A DNA stretch of 64,000 bases from Actinomycetota bacterium (GTDB lineage: Bacteria > Actinomycetota > Nitriliruptoria > Nitriliruptorales > JAHWKO01), in assembly GCA_019347675.1 (NCBI GenBank), contig JAHWKW010000005.1, forward strand, positions 101,263 through 165,262, given 5' to 3'. Made by a program: the position numbers and the translations under genes. Every line of letters begins with the position of its first letter. Positions within the stretch are counted from its first letter, which is position 1. Below, piece by piece: positions 13,062 to 21,701 of this stretch. The notes below the pieces were generated by a model, which saw only the letters and a list, made by a program, of their open reading frames with translations, was not told where the DNA came from and searched no databases.

Positions 13062-13697
13062 GTGCACCGCTCGCTGGCGCCGCTCGCGGTCGCCGCTGCG
13101 GCCGTCCTCGTTGTGGCCTCCTGTGGGGGGGCGCCCGATGAGCTGAAGAACGCTGAAGCGCTGGAGTGTCCCAGCGGGAGCGACTGCTACGACCCGCCCA
13201 AGCCGATCGGCCCCGGTGGGGAGATCGTCGCCGACGGTGGCGAGTTCTTCTTCGAGCTCACCACGGCGAACGCGGTCGAGGGCTCCATCAAGGTCACCTT
13301 CCACAACGTCGGGTCGGCCGAGCACAACTTCACGATCGACGAGGCCTTCGGAGACGTCAACTCCGTCCCCCCGCAGGGCAACACCCCTCCCGGTGGGACC
13401 GACGAGGCGACCCTCGAGCTGTTCGCCGGGACCTGGACCTACTACTGCTCGGTGCCCGGTCATCGTGAGGCGGGCATGGAGGGGACCCTGACCGTCGAGA
13501 TGGCCGACCAGTCCGCCGCCGGCGGCGAGGCGGGAACCCCGACGCAGCCGGTGGACGCGGGGGGGACCGAGGCGGAGCCGGCGGGCGAGGAAGGCGCTGC
13601 CACCCCCGGTGAGGAAGGTGCGTCGCCGCAGCCCACGCAGGACCCGGCCACCTCCCAGCCAGAAGGTCCCGAGCCGGTGCCGCAGCAGACGGACTAG
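13062..13697 (+). CDS. Lipoprotein cupredoxin with acidic low-complexity tail
   Basis: The protein has 211 residues. It carries a lipoprotein signal ending in VVASC, a cupredoxin domain (about residues 55-148) with His in AEHNF and Cys-His-Met in YCSVPGHREAGM, and a C-terminal tail of about 60 residues rich in Gly, Glu, Pro, Thr and Gln. The tail may act as a flexible spacer in the wall, which is inference. The start GTG shares 14 identical bases (AGGAGATCCCCGTG) with the upstream cupredoxin gene. The stop TAG overlaps, on the palindrome CTAG, the stop of the carboxylase epsilon gene on the other strand. Confidence 0.82.
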   Translation: MHRSLAPLAVAAAAVLVVASCGGAPDELKNAEALECPSGSDCYDPPKPIGPGGEIVADGGEFFFELTTANAVEGSIKVTFHNVGSAEHNFTIDEAFGDVNSVPPQGNTPPGGTDEATLELFAGTWTYYCSVPGHREAGMEGTLTVEMADQSAAGGEAGTPTQPVDAGGTEAEPAGEEGAATPGEEGASPQPTQDPATSQPEGPEPVPQQTD

Positions 13698-13963
13698 GCC
13701 TCGGACGAGGCCAGGACGAGGCCAGACGAGGCCGGACGGGGAGCCGAAGCGTCAGCCGACGCCCCGCCTCGCCGGGCGGACAGGTCGCAGGCGCTGACGA
13801 CCGGCGCCCCGCCGACACCTTCGAGGAGAGCAGCTCGGCGCCAACCCGCGACCTGATCGGCCCGGGGCGGGCGCCGACCGATCACCATCAGGGCGGCGAC
13901 GACCGCGGCGACCTCCGCGTCGATGGGTCGTCCGCGCCGCAGACGGAGCGCCGGTCGACTCAC
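13694..13963 (-). CDS. accE: Acyl-CoA carboxylase epsilon subunit
   Basis: A short gene of 89 codons follows the carboxyltransferase gene with a GTGA overlap. The start region reads [20 protein letters not shown] and is followed by [13 protein letters not shown], the pattern of the small epsilon subunits that stabilise actinobacterial acyl-CoA carboxylases (an acidic or helical 'P...E.AA..A.L' segment, then 'W...A.LEG'). The C-terminal third (about residues 55-89) is Ala/Ser-rich and encoded partly by repeats of GGACGAGGCC, so it is low complexity and unlikely to be structured. Family similarity is weak in general, so the position next to the beta subunit carries much of the weight. Confidence 0.68.
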   Translation of the reverse strand: MSRPALRLRRGRPIDAEVAAVVAALMVIGRRPPRADQVAGWRRAALLEGVGGAPVVSACDLSARRGGASADASAPRPASSGLVLASSEA

Positions 13964-15519
13964 AGTGGGATGTTGCCGTGCTTCCGCGATGGCCGCGGGA
14001 CCCGCTTGCTCAGCGTCAGGTGCAGGGCCCGCACGAGCTCCGCCCGTGTGCGCGACGGCTCGATCACGGCGTCGACGTAGCCGCGCTCGGCCGCTTTCCA
14101 CGGGTTGGCCAGTTCGCGGTTGTACTCGTCCACGAGCTCGGCGCGACGAGCGTCCGGGTCGTCAGCCTCGGCCAGCTCGCGGCGGAACAGGATGTTGACG
14201 GCCCCCTGCGGCCCCATCACCGCGACCTCTGCGGTGGGCCAGGCCAGGTTGACGTCGGCGCCCAGATGCTTGGAGCCCATGACGTCGTACGCGCCGCCGT
14301 AGGCCTTGCGCGTGATCACCGTCAGCTTCGGCACGGTCGCTTCGGAGTAGGCGTACAGCAGCTTCGCTCCGTGGCGGATGATCCCGCCGTGCTCCTGTTC
14401 GACGCCCGGTAGGAACCCGGGCACGTCGGTGAACGTCAGGAGCGGGACGTTGAAGGCGTCGCAGGTGCGCACGAACCGGGCGCCCTTCTCGGAGCTGTCG
14501 ATGTCCAGGACCCCGGCGAGGTGCTGGGGCTGGTTGCCCACGACGCCGACGACGTGACCGTCGAGCCGCGCGAAACCGACCACGATGTTGGCTGCGTAGT
14601 GCCGGTGGACCTCGAAGAACTCCTGGCCGTCGACGATCCTGGCGATCACGTCGCGCATGTCGTAGGGCTGGTTCGGCGAGTCGGGGATGAACGTGTCCAG
14701 CTCGGGGATCTCGCGCCGCGGGTCGTCGCCGAGGTCCAGCAGCGGTGGCGTCTCGAGGTTGTTGCTCGGCAGGAACGACAGCAGGTACTTGATGTCGTCC
14801 AGGCAGGATCCCTCGTCGGGGGACGCGAAGTGCGCGACACCGGACCGGGCGGCGTGGGCCATGGCCCCACCCAGCTCCTCCATGGTCACCTCCTCACCGG
14901 TGACCGTGTGGATGACGTTGGGACCGGTGATGAACATGTGTGCGGTGTCCTGCACCATGAACACGAAATCGGTGATCGCCGGTGAGTACACCGCCCCGCC
15001 GGCGCACGGGCCCATGATCGCGCTGATCTGCGGGATGACCCCCGACGCGGCGACGTTGCGGTGGAAGATGTCGCCGTAGCCACCCAGCGAGACGACGCCC
15101 TCCTGGATACGGGCCCCGCCGGAGTCGTTCAGGCCGATCACCGGGCAGCCGACGTCCAGAGCGAGGTCCATCACCTTGACGACCTTCTCGGCGAAGACCT
15201 CCCCGAGCGAGCCGCCGAAGACGGTGAAGTCCTGACTGAAGACGCATACCTGGCGGCCGTCGATCGTGCCGTACCCGGTCACCACCCCGTCGCCGAGAGG
15301 ATGGTGCTCGTCCATACCGAAGGCGTGGGAGCGGTGCACCGCGAACATGTCGGTCTCGACGAAGCTCCCCGGATCGAGGAGGAGGTCGATGCGTTCCCGT
15401 GCGGTGTGCTTGCCCTTGGCGTGCTGCTTGTCGATGGCTGGCGTGCCACCGGCGGTCAGGGCCAGGTCGCGGCGGCGACGGAGCTCCTCGAGCTTCTCCT
15501 TGGTGGTGGGTTGCGGCAC
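13960..15519 (-). CDS. pccB: Acyl-CoA carboxylase beta subunit (carboxyltransferase; propionyl-CoA carboxylase type)
   Basis: This subunit transfers the carboxyl group from biotin to acyl-CoA. Its 519 residues span the N- and C-terminal crotonase-like carboxyltransferase lobes. Recognisable segments are [20 protein letters not shown] at the start, [45 protein letters not shown] and [15 protein letters not shown] place the start at the GTG at 15519, with GAGGA upstream; the same frame stays open far into birA on the other strand but without similarity. The downstream GTGA overlap couples it to the epsilon subunit. The alpha subunit lies 1.2 kb away beyond the two cupredoxins, on the same strand. 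Confidence 0.93.
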   Translation of the reverse strand: MPQPTTKEKLEELRRRRDLALTAGGTPAIDKQHAKGKHTARERIDLLLDPGSFVETDMFAVHRSHAFGMDEHHPLGDGVVTGYGTIDGRQVCVFSQDFTVFGGSLGEVFAEKVVKVMDLALDVGCPVIGLNDSGGARIQEGVVSLGGYGDIFHRNVAASGVIPQISAIMGPCAGGAVYSPAITDFVFMVQDTAHMFITGPNVIHTVTGEEVTMEELGGAMAHAARSGVAHFASPDEGSCLDDIKYLLSFLPSNNLETPPLLDLGDDPRREIPELDTFIPDSPNQPYDMRDVIARIVDGQEFFEVHRHYAANIVVGFARLDGHVVGVVGNQPQHLAGVLDIDSSEKGARFVRTCDAFNVPLLTFTDVPGFLPGVEQEHGGIIRHGAKLLYAYSEATVPKLTVITRKAYGGAYDVMGSKHLGADVNLAWPTAEVAVMGPQGAVNILFRRELAEADDPDARRAELVDEYNRELANPWKAAERGYVDAVIEPSRTRAELVRALHLTLSKRVPRPSRKHGNIPL

Positions 15520-15598
15520 GGGACGTCCTCGGGTCGGTCGCGTGGCGACGCCGCGCCACGCAGGCCATGCTGACGTCACCGACCGGAGCGTAGTCGCC

Positions 15599-16390
15599 AT
15601 GCCTTTCCCCCCCACGCCCCGGCTGGAGGCGTTGCTGAACGGTCCCGGCCGCTGGTGTCGTCTGGAGCACCTCCACGAGACCCCCTCCACCAACACCGTC
15701 GTGGTGCAGCGGGCCCACCGCGGGGCGCCCGCCGGCCTCGTCGTGGTCGCTGACCGACAGACGGCCGGCCGGGGTCGGCGGGGGCGCCGCTGGGAGGACC
15801 GCCCGGGTGGCTCGCTGTTGACCAGCGTGCTGGTGGATGTTGCCGGCGCGCAGGCAGGGCTCCTGCCGTTCGCAGCGGGGCTCGCGGTCGCCGACGCGAT
15901 CGCGGCAGCCGGTGCCTCACCCCGCCTCAAGTGGCCCAACGACGTCCTCCTCGACGACCGCAAGTGCGCCGGGATCCTGATTGAGGCGGTCCCCGGACCG
16001 ACCGGCGAGCTCCGGTTCGTCGTCGGCGTCGGCGTCAACGTCGACTGGCGTGGCACGCCCCGCGACGGCGAGGCCGCCCGGTGGGTCTCGATCGCGGAAG
16101 CCACGCGCCGGCCGGTGGACCGCTGGGGGCTTCTGGCGGACCTGCTCGAGTCGTTCGATCGCTGGTTGGAGGAGCCGCCGTCGACGCTGCGCCCCGCGTT
16201 CCGCCAACGCTGCGCCACCATCGGGTCGCGGGTGCGGGTGACCCTGGCCGACCGGGTCGTCGTGGCGGAGGCTGTCGATGTCGACGACAGCGGAGGGCTG
16301 GTGCTGCGCACGGCCGAGACGACCGTCACCGTGAGGGCCGGCGACGTCGAACACCTCCGCCGCGAGGACAGCCCCGGAGGAACTCAGTAG
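15599..16390 (+). CDS. birA: Biotin--[acetyl-CoA-carboxylase] ligase (monofunctional)
   Basis: This enzyme attaches biotin to the BCCP lysine through biotinyl-AMP. The protein has 263 residues with the catalytic domain ([25 protein letters not shown] and [17 protein letters not shown]) and a small C-terminal domain. There is no N-terminal helix-turn-helix, so it cannot act as the E. coli-type repressor. It is divergent from the carboxyltransferase gene across about 80 bp, placing the ligase directly beside its substrate complex. The ATG at 15599 gives the expected N-terminus; no clear Shine-Dalgarno sequence precedes it. Confidence 0.9.
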   Translation: MPFPPTPRLEALLNGPGRWCRLEHLHETPSTNTVVVQRAHRGAPAGLVVVADRQTAGRGRRGRRWEDRPGGSLLTSVLVDVAGAQAGLLPFAAGLAVADAIAAAGASPRLKWPNDVLLDDRKCAGILIEAVPGPTGELRFVVGVGVNVDWRGTPRDGEAARWVSIAEATRRPVDRWGLLADLLESFDRWLEEPPSTLRPAFRQRCATIGSRVRVTLADRVVVAEAVDVDDSGGLVLRTAETTVTVRAGDVEHLRREDSPGGTQ

Positions 16391-16420
16391 TTTGCTGCTG
16401 GTCGTCCCACCGGAGCGCGC

Positions 16421-17566
16421 GTGGCGATCTCCTTCGCGCTGACCCCCGAGCAAGAGGAGTTCCGCCGCGTGGTGCGGTCGTTCGCTGAAGCCGTCATCGC
16501 CCCGGCGGCGGCCGAGTTCAACTCCGCCAGCGAGTTCCCGGTCGACATCGTGCGCCAGATGGGCGACATGGGGCTGTTCGGCATCCCCTTCCCTGAGGAG
16601 TACGGGGGGATGGGCGGCGACTTCCTCACCCTGTGCCTGGCGATCGAGGAGATCGGCCGCGTCGACCAGTCACTGGGCATCACGCTCGAGGCGGCCGTCG
16701 GGCTGGGCGCCGAGCCGATCCGGCGGTTCGGCACCGACGCACAGCGCCGCCGTTGGCTCCCGGCGCTCGCACGGGGACAGGCGCTGGCCGGGTTCGGATT
16801 GACCGAGCCGGGCGGTGGCTCGGACCTTCGGCGGGCCACCACCACACGAGCCCGGCTCGAGGACGGCGAGTGGGTCATCGACGGCCGGAAGGCGTTCATC
16901 ACCAACGCAGGCACGCCGTTGACGTCCCTGTGCACGGTCACCGCCCGCACCGGGCAGGACGAGATCTCGTGTCTGGTGATCCCCGTCGACACCCCCGGGT
17001 TCAGCGTCTCACCGCCCTACCGCAAGGTCGGCTGGCACGCCTCGGACACCCGCGAGGTGATCCTCGACGGGGTCCGCGTCCCCCAGGACCACCTCCTCGG
17101 GGAGCGGGGTCGCGGACTGGCCCAGCTCCTGGCCGTCCTCGACGACGGCCGGATCGCGATGAGCGCGCTGGCGGTCGGTCTGATCCAGGGTTGTGTCGAC
17201 GAGTGCAGCGCCTACGCCCGCCAGCGCGAGGCGTACGGCCGGCCGATCGCCGAACTGCAGGCGGTGGCATTCACGATCGCCGACCTCGAGGTCGCCGCCC
17301 AGACCGCCCGTGCGATGTACTGGCACGCCGCGTGGCGGAAGCTTCAGGGGTCGCCGTACAGCCACGAGGCGTCGATCGCGAAGCTGTACGCATCCGAGCA
17401 GGCGGTGACGGCCGCCCGGGCGGCCTGCCAGGTCTTCGGCGGGTACGGGTACATGACGGAGTACCGCGTCGGGCGGTTCTACCAGGACGCGAAGGTGCTC
17501 GAGATCGGCGAGGGGACCTCCGAGGTGCAGCGGCTGCTGATCGCCCGTCACCTGGGCCTGCTGTGA
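16421..17566 (+). CDS. Acyl-CoA dehydrogenase
   Basis: This FAD enzyme introduces the alpha-beta double bond into an acyl-CoA and passes electrons to ETF. The 381 residues match the short/branched-chain family. Motifs are FGLTEPGGGSD, the FAD/substrate segment WHASDTREVILDGVRVP, YGRPIAELQAV, the helix around SIAKLYASEQAV, FGGYGYMTEYRVGR, and the catalytic-base segment IGEGTSEVQR with Glu. Substrate chain length or branching cannot be set from sequence. The GTG at 16421 has GGAG upstream, and a TAGTTT -10-like box lies at 16388-16393. It follows birA by 30 bp. Confidence 0.9.
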   Translation: MAISFALTPEQEEFRRVVRSFAEAVIAPAAAEFNSASEFPVDIVRQMGDMGLFGIPFPEEYGGMGGDFLTLCLAIEEIGRVDQSLGITLEAAVGLGAEPIRRFGTDAQRRRWLPALARGQALAGFGLTEPGGGSDLRRATTTRARLEDGEWVIDGRKAFITNAGTPLTSLCTVTARTGQDEISCLVIPVDTPGFSVSPPYRKVGWHASDTREVILDGVRVPQDHLLGERGRGLAQLLAVLDDGRIAMSALAVGLIQGCVDECSAYARQREAYGRPIAELQAVAFTIADLEVAAQTARAMYWHAAWRKLQGSPYSHEASIAKLYASEQAVTAARAACQVFGGYGYMTEYRVGRFYQDAKVLEIGEGTSEVQRLLIARHLGLL

Positions 17567-17589
17567 TCAGCCGGTAGCTTCGCCCGAGC

Positions 17590-18381
17590 ATGCCCGAGAA
17601 GTACACCAGCCTGATCGCACTGGTCGTCGACCGCCCGGTCGAGGACGTCGGTGCGGTGGTCGACGCGGCCCGTGACGCCGGCGACGTCGACCGCAACGCG
17701 CCCGTGGGCACCGCCGCGGAGGCCCAGGAGGTCGCCTGGGGCGGCCGGATGGGCAAGGCGGTGGTCCGCGCGGTGGAAGGCCAGGATGGTGCCCCGATGC
17801 TCCGCGCCGAGGCCTACATCGGGGCGGAGGGGATCCGCAACGGGATGCGCCGCCACGCCCAGCTGCTCCTGTCGTTGGCCCGCCAGCTCGGGGACCGCGT
17901 CCGTGGCGTGCGTGACCTGTCGGCCGCGCAGGACCACGAGCCGGGGTGGTTGGCGCGCGTCGCCGGCGGCGACATGCAGGTCTCCGACGCGATCCACGTG
18001 CACGCCGAAGGCCGGGGCACCCACTGGGTGCACTCACACGGCGCAGCCCGCTTCGACATCCCCGACCTGGAGCTGTACGGGGTGAACCGCCCACAGCTGG
18101 CAGCCGCCGAGCAGCTGATCCGCCACGTGCACGACCAGCTGCTGCGTGCCGGGCTCCGGGTGGACCTGACCATGCCCGACGGCGCCCGCATGTACCTGGT
18201 CCCGGTCCTGGAAGCATGGTCGAAGCTGCCGATGGACTGGCCCGGCGTGGGCCGCGCCGACGAGAGCCGTCCCGGTCACGACGGGCCGCGCGCCACCCTG
18301 TCGGTGCTGCACAAGCGCCGGTTCGGCCGGTACCGCAAGGACATCAAGGGTGTGGTCAAGCGTCTGGCGAGCGAACGCTGA
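17590..18381 (+). CDS. Protein of unknown function
   Basis: I do not recognise this 263-residue protein with confidence. It has no signal peptide or membrane helix. The middle has GTHWVHSHGAARFDIPDLEL, a His-rich segment that resembles DUF4026/DUF4261-type proteins, and the end is basic (KRRFGRYRKDIKGVVKR), which could suit nucleic-acid or membrane contact. These are impressions, not matches. The ATG at 17590 is preceded by TAGCTT and 9 nt, so the transcript may have almost no leader. It converges on the XRE-cupin gene with 3 bp between the stops. Confidence 0.55.
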   Translation: MPEKYTSLIALVVDRPVEDVGAVVDAARDAGDVDRNAPVGTAAEAQEVAWGGRMGKAVVRAVEGQDGAPMLRAEAYIGAEGIRNGMRRHAQLLLSLARQLGDRVRGVRDLSAAQDHEPGWLARVAGGDMQVSDAIHVHAEGRGTHWVHSHGAARFDIPDLELYGVNRPQLAAAEQLIRHVHDQLLRAGLRVDLTMPDGARMYLVPVLEAWSKLPMDWPGVGRADESRPGHDGPRATLSVLHKRRFGRYRKDIKGVVKRLASER

Positions 18382-18384
18382 CCG

Positions 18385-18966
18385 TCAGCGGCGGCTCGCT
18401 TCGTGCAGTGGCGACTCGGCGGGGACTCCACCGAGGTAGCTGACGATCAGCGCCGCGCGGACCTTGCCCTCGACCGCCTCGAAGACGTGTGCGCGGTCGG
18501 CGGCGAACGAGATGTAGTCGCCGGGGCGCAGCTCGGTGGGGGCCTCGGCGGGTCCGACCTTCAGGACGCCCTCGTACACCAGCACGCGTTCGGTCGTCCC
18601 GCTGCCGTGCGGGGTGTACTCGATGCGCATCCCCTGTTCGTAGCGAAGGTCGTAGACCTCGACCGCACCGTGCGGGACGAACGCGTCGATCGGGACGTCG
18701 TCGGTCCCCGGCCGCTCCGCGTCGCCGGCTCGGATCACATGGAACGGGGGGCCCTCGCGCTCCAGAAGCAGATCGCGTACCGGAACCCGTAACGCCGCGC
18801 CGAGGGCCGTCAACGTCGACACGGTCGGGTTGCCGCTGCCGGCCTCGAGCGACGACAGGGTCGCCTTGGCCACCTTGGAACGTCGAGCCAGCGCCGACAG
18901 CGACAGCCCCTGGGCGTTTCGCAGCCGTCGGATGTTCGATCCGATTTGAACCGATGGATCGTTCAC
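18385..18966 (-). CDS. XRE-family regulator with C-terminal cupin domain
   Basis: The protein has 193 residues. Residues about 8-63 form a Cro/CI-type helix-turn-helix (GSNIRRLRNAQGLSLSALAR, then KATLSSLEAGSGNPTVSTL). Residues about 100-180 form a cupin_2 barrel (RIEYTPHGSGTTERVLVYEG, then LRPGDYISFAADRAHVFEA), which may bind a small-molecule effector. Proteins of this layout repress small metabolic or transport genes; the target here is unknown. The start is a GTG behind GGTGGGGAC, and a TATCCT -10-like box lies about 40 bp upstream, so it probably has its own promoter rather than relying on the PhoU/TrkA-C gene upstream. Confidence 0.85.
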   Translation of the reverse strand: MNDPSVQIGSNIRRLRNAQGLSLSALARRSKVAKATLSSLEAGSGNPTVSTLTALGAALRVPVRDLLLEREGPPFHVIRAGDAERPGTDDVPIDAFVPHGAVEVYDLRYEQGMRIEYTPHGSGTTERVLVYEGVLKVGPAEAPTELRPGDYISFAADRAHVFEAVEGKVRAALIVSYLGGVPAESPLHEASRR

Positions 18967-19054
18967 GTCCCCACCGCATGGTGTCCCTGTCGCGACCAGG
19001 ATACGCGAATTTCGTGGTGGACGGTCCGTTCGGGCAGATCGTTCGCTTCTGCGC

Positions 19055-20272
19055 TCACGCGATCTCCGGTTCGTGCCAGCCTTCGTCGCCCACGGGGCGG
19101 GTGTCGCCGCTGATCGCGCGCAGCGCCGGGGCGCCCTCCTCGGGGCCGATCGCCAGGATCCGGTCGCCGACCTGTAGCCGCCGCGAGGAACGCGGCCGGT
19201 ACACCCAGCGGCTCTCGCGTTCGACCGCCAGCACCTCCATCCCGATCTCCGTCTGCAATCTCAAGTCAGCCAAGGTGCGCTCCTCGGCCGCCGATCCGGG
19301 CGCCACGACCGCTTCGGCCACGATCTCGTCGGCTTCGGACAGCGCCTGGGCGATCACCGGATGCGGGAGGTCCTCTTGCTCGATGATGCGAGTCATGGAT
19401 TGGGCCGCGTCCGCGATGCGCTCCGACGCGGACGCCAGGTGCATCAGCCCGCGCAGCGACAGGGGGTCGTCCGCTTCGGCTGCGGCCCGTAGCACCCAGG
19501 CCTCCAGCTCGTTCCACAGGACGTCGGTGCGGTCCTCGATCACGGCGACCTCGGCTGCCAGTCCCCGATCCCGCAGCAGGATCGCGGAGTAGGCCAACCC
19601 GACCGCGACCTCGCTGGCGTTCTTGAGCTCGACGCAGAGGTCCACCGCACGGTCGAGGTTGGACAAGGTCCGCCGCTCGGCCGGTGGTGGTCGCTCCCGG
19701 GGGGCGGCGCCGGCCAGCTCACGCACCAGGTCGACGCCGTCCGAGGGGCCCTGCAGGAACAGGACGTCACCCTCCCTCAGGATCAGGTCGCCGCCGGGGC
19801 CGAACACGAACTCCGCGTCCCGGCGGACCGCGATCGCCCACATGCCGGTATGGGCGGCCAGGGCCAGGTCGCGGAGGCTGCGGCCCTCCAGCTGGTTGTC
19901 GGGGCGGATCTTGACGCGGGCGACGACCTCGGCGGCGTGCCGCAGGTCGTCGCGCAGTTCACGGGGGACGCCGAGGTCGCGGAGCGCGACACGGGCGATC
20001 TCCTCGGCGGCGCCAGCGATGCCTTCGATCGCCACGGCAAGGTGCAGCACATCCGATAGCCGCTCGGCGTCCTCGGGGGTGCGCGCGGCGAGCATGCACA
20101 CCAGGCGGAGCTCGTGCAGGGCCTGGTCGAGGTTGTCTTCCAGGCGCAGGACCTCCCGGCCGAGGTCGACGTCGTCGAAGAACACGGCTGCGTAGGCCAG
20201 GTCCACCATCAGCTCGGCAGCGTCCTTGGCGCTGACCAGGAGCTCCTTGACGGTGCGGCGTTGTGGTCGCAT
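19055..20272 (-). CDS. Regulatory protein with two PhoU-like and two TrkA-C (RCK_C) domains
   Basis: The protein has 405 residues and an internal duplication. Each half has a PhoU-like helical bundle followed by a TrkA-C ligand domain. Half one runs from VKELLVSAKDAAELMVDLAY to about residue 185, and half two from LDRAVDLCVELKNASEVAVG onward. The TrkA-C parts show GPGGDLILREGDVLFLQGP and SSRRLQVGDRILAIGP. No transmembrane helices are present, so it is cytoplasmic. The MgtE-like transporter gene lies immediately upstream with a 2-bp gap, and this pairing suggests that the protein senses a ligand, perhaps a nucleotide, and gates that transporter. That role is inferred from context. Confidence 0.78.
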   Translation of the reverse strand: MRPQRRTVKELLVSAKDAAELMVDLAYAAVFFDDVDLGREVLRLEDNLDQALHELRLVCMLAARTPEDAERLSDVLHLAVAIEGIAGAAEEIARVALRDLGVPRELRDDLRHAAEVVARVKIRPDNQLEGRSLRDLALAAHTGMWAIAVRRDAEFVFGPGGDLILREGDVLFLQGPSDGVDLVRELAGAAPRERPPPAERRTLSNLDRAVDLCVELKNASEVAVGLAYSAILLRDRGLAAEVAVIEDRTDVLWNELEAWVLRAAAEADDPLSLRGLMHLASASERIADAAQSMTRIIEQEDLPHPVIAQALSEADEIVAEAVVAPGSAAEERTLADLRLQTEIGMEVLAVERESRWVYRPRSSRRLQVGDRILAIGPEEGAPALRAISGDTRPVGDEGWHEPEIA

Positions 20273-20274
20273 GT

Positions 20275-21543
20275 TCAACCCCCCAGGACAGCCGCGATGC
20301 CGACCATCAGGCAGAGCACACCCAGCAGGTCCATGGTCGCGGTCACGATCGGGATGCCGTGGTTGTCCGGGTCGAGCCCGAACCGGTAGGTCGCGGTCGC
20401 GGCGCTGTACGCGACTGCCGAGAGCAGCACGAACGCGATCGCGCCTCCGAAGAGCGTGATGCCCAGCAGTTGCGGCAGCGTCGGCGTTGCCAGCCCCAGC
20501 AGCGCCGCCGCGATCCGGGTGACCACCGCCACCCCCGTGAACACCGTGGTCGCGAAGAGGAACGTCATCGAGATGTCCAGCCCGGCGGTCTTCCCCGGGA
20601 GGGGGCGCGGTTCGAGCAGGCCCAGGTGCAGTTCCGACGAGAAGCGGCTGGCGAGGATGCCCCCCAGCGACCCGGACGCGGCGATGAACGGCGGGATCAG
20701 CACCAGCAGCGCCGGGACTCTGAAGAACTCCTCGGCACGTGCCTCGACGACGGTGCCGGCGAAGATGTCGACGGTCGCGGCCAAGGTGAGCACGAAGATC
20801 GACTCGCGCACGATGCGGCGGACGTTGTGATCGGGATGCCGCCATCCGTACCACAGCGCGGCGGCTCCCACGGCCATGCTGGCCCCGGCCAGCACCGGCG
20901 TGAGGATCGCGATCCCCACCAGCAGTGACGCCAGCAGGAGCATCGGGACCGTCACCAGGTCGCCGGTGGCGGTGATGGTCGGAGCGCCCACGTCGTCCAT
21001 GTTCCACCCGCGGGCGTACGCCTGTCGAGCCAACAGGATCGTCACGACCAGGAGCACCACCGACGACAGGGTCCCACCCACCACCGAGATGACCATCAGG
21101 TCCGCCAGGTCGGCATCGATCCCGAACGCCCGGCCGATGAACCACGCCAGGACCCCGATCTCCGCAGTGGTGGTGAACGTCAGCACCGTCGCGGCTTCGA
21201 TCTGCCGGCCGAAGAAGTTCCTGCGGGTCAGCTCGATGCTGAACTCGCCGATGTGGATGCCGGTCGACAGCCGGGCGGCCAGCGCCCCGAAGTTGTTCCC
21301 GCGCATCCCGATGGCTGCGGGGATCAGCACGAGGAGACCGGGCAAGGATTCCAGGCGCTGGGTGGACGACCCCAGCACGATCCCCGCGACGAGCGTCGCC
21401 AGCAACCCGAGCGACAACGCCGCCAGTCCGCGGCGGATCGCCTGGCGTTCGCGGTACCAGAAGCGGGTGACCTCGGTGACCGGCAGGCCCAGCGCGGCGC
21501 CCAACGCCCGGAGCGGCGCGGGGACCCGCGGCCGGACCCGCAC
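20275..21543 (-). CDS. MgtE/SLC41-like divalent cation transporter with duplicated membrane domain
   Basis: This polytopic membrane protein of 422 residues has about ten helices. It holds two copies of the MgtE integral-membrane domain: compare LPGLLVLIPAAIGMRGNNFG with VPALLVLIPPFIAASGSLGG, and NMDDVGAPTITATGDLVTVP with DPDNHGIPIVTATMDLLG. It lacks the cytosolic N-domain and CBS pair of classical MgtE, so it resembles the duplicated SLC41/COG1824 type. Mg2+ is the likely substrate, though other divalent ions are possible. The start is a GTG without an obvious ribosome site. The downstream PhoU/TrkA-C protein, 2 bp away, probably supplies the missing cytosolic regulation. Confidence 0.8.
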   Translation of the reverse strand: MRVRPRVPAPLRALGAALGLPVTEVTRFWYRERQAIRRGLAALSLGLLATLVAGIVLGSSTQRLESLPGLLVLIPAAIGMRGNNFGALAARLSTGIHIGEFSIELTRRNFFGRQIEAATVLTFTTTAEIGVLAWFIGRAFGIDADLADLMVISVVGGTLSSVVLLVVTILLARQAYARGWNMDDVGAPTITATGDLVTVPMLLLASLLVGIAILTPVLAGASMAVGAAALWYGWRHPDHNVRRIVRESIFVLTLAATVDIFAGTVVEARAEEFFRVPALLVLIPPFIAASGSLGGILASRFSSELHLGLLEPRPLPGKTAGLDISMTFLFATTVFTGVAVVTRIAAALLGLATPTLPQLLGITLFGGAIAFVLLSAVAYSAATATYRFGLDPDNHGIPIVTATMDLLGVLCLMVGIAAVLGG

Positions 21544-21701
21544 GCTGGGTCGGGTCCGAGGGCGACGCGCGGCGGTGTCGTCGTCGCGGGCCAGTCCCGA
21601 CCTCCCCCTGCTCGCGGCGCCCGAGCGTAGCCTCGCGGCTGGCGGCCTCTGTCGGCTGCCCGCACGTCCCTACGCGCGCGGGCCAGCTGCAGGGAGCCTG
21701 A

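Noticed and set aside
13697..13740. Short GGACGAGGCC repeats, considered as a CRISPR or regulatory array
   Set aside because: The units are 10-11 bp without unique spacers and lie in the coding 3' end of accE; this is low-complexity coding sequence.
13960..16329. Extended pccB frame reaching into birA
   Set aside because: Similarity begins at the GTG at 15519 with a ribosome site; beyond that the frame is antisense to birA and has no family match.
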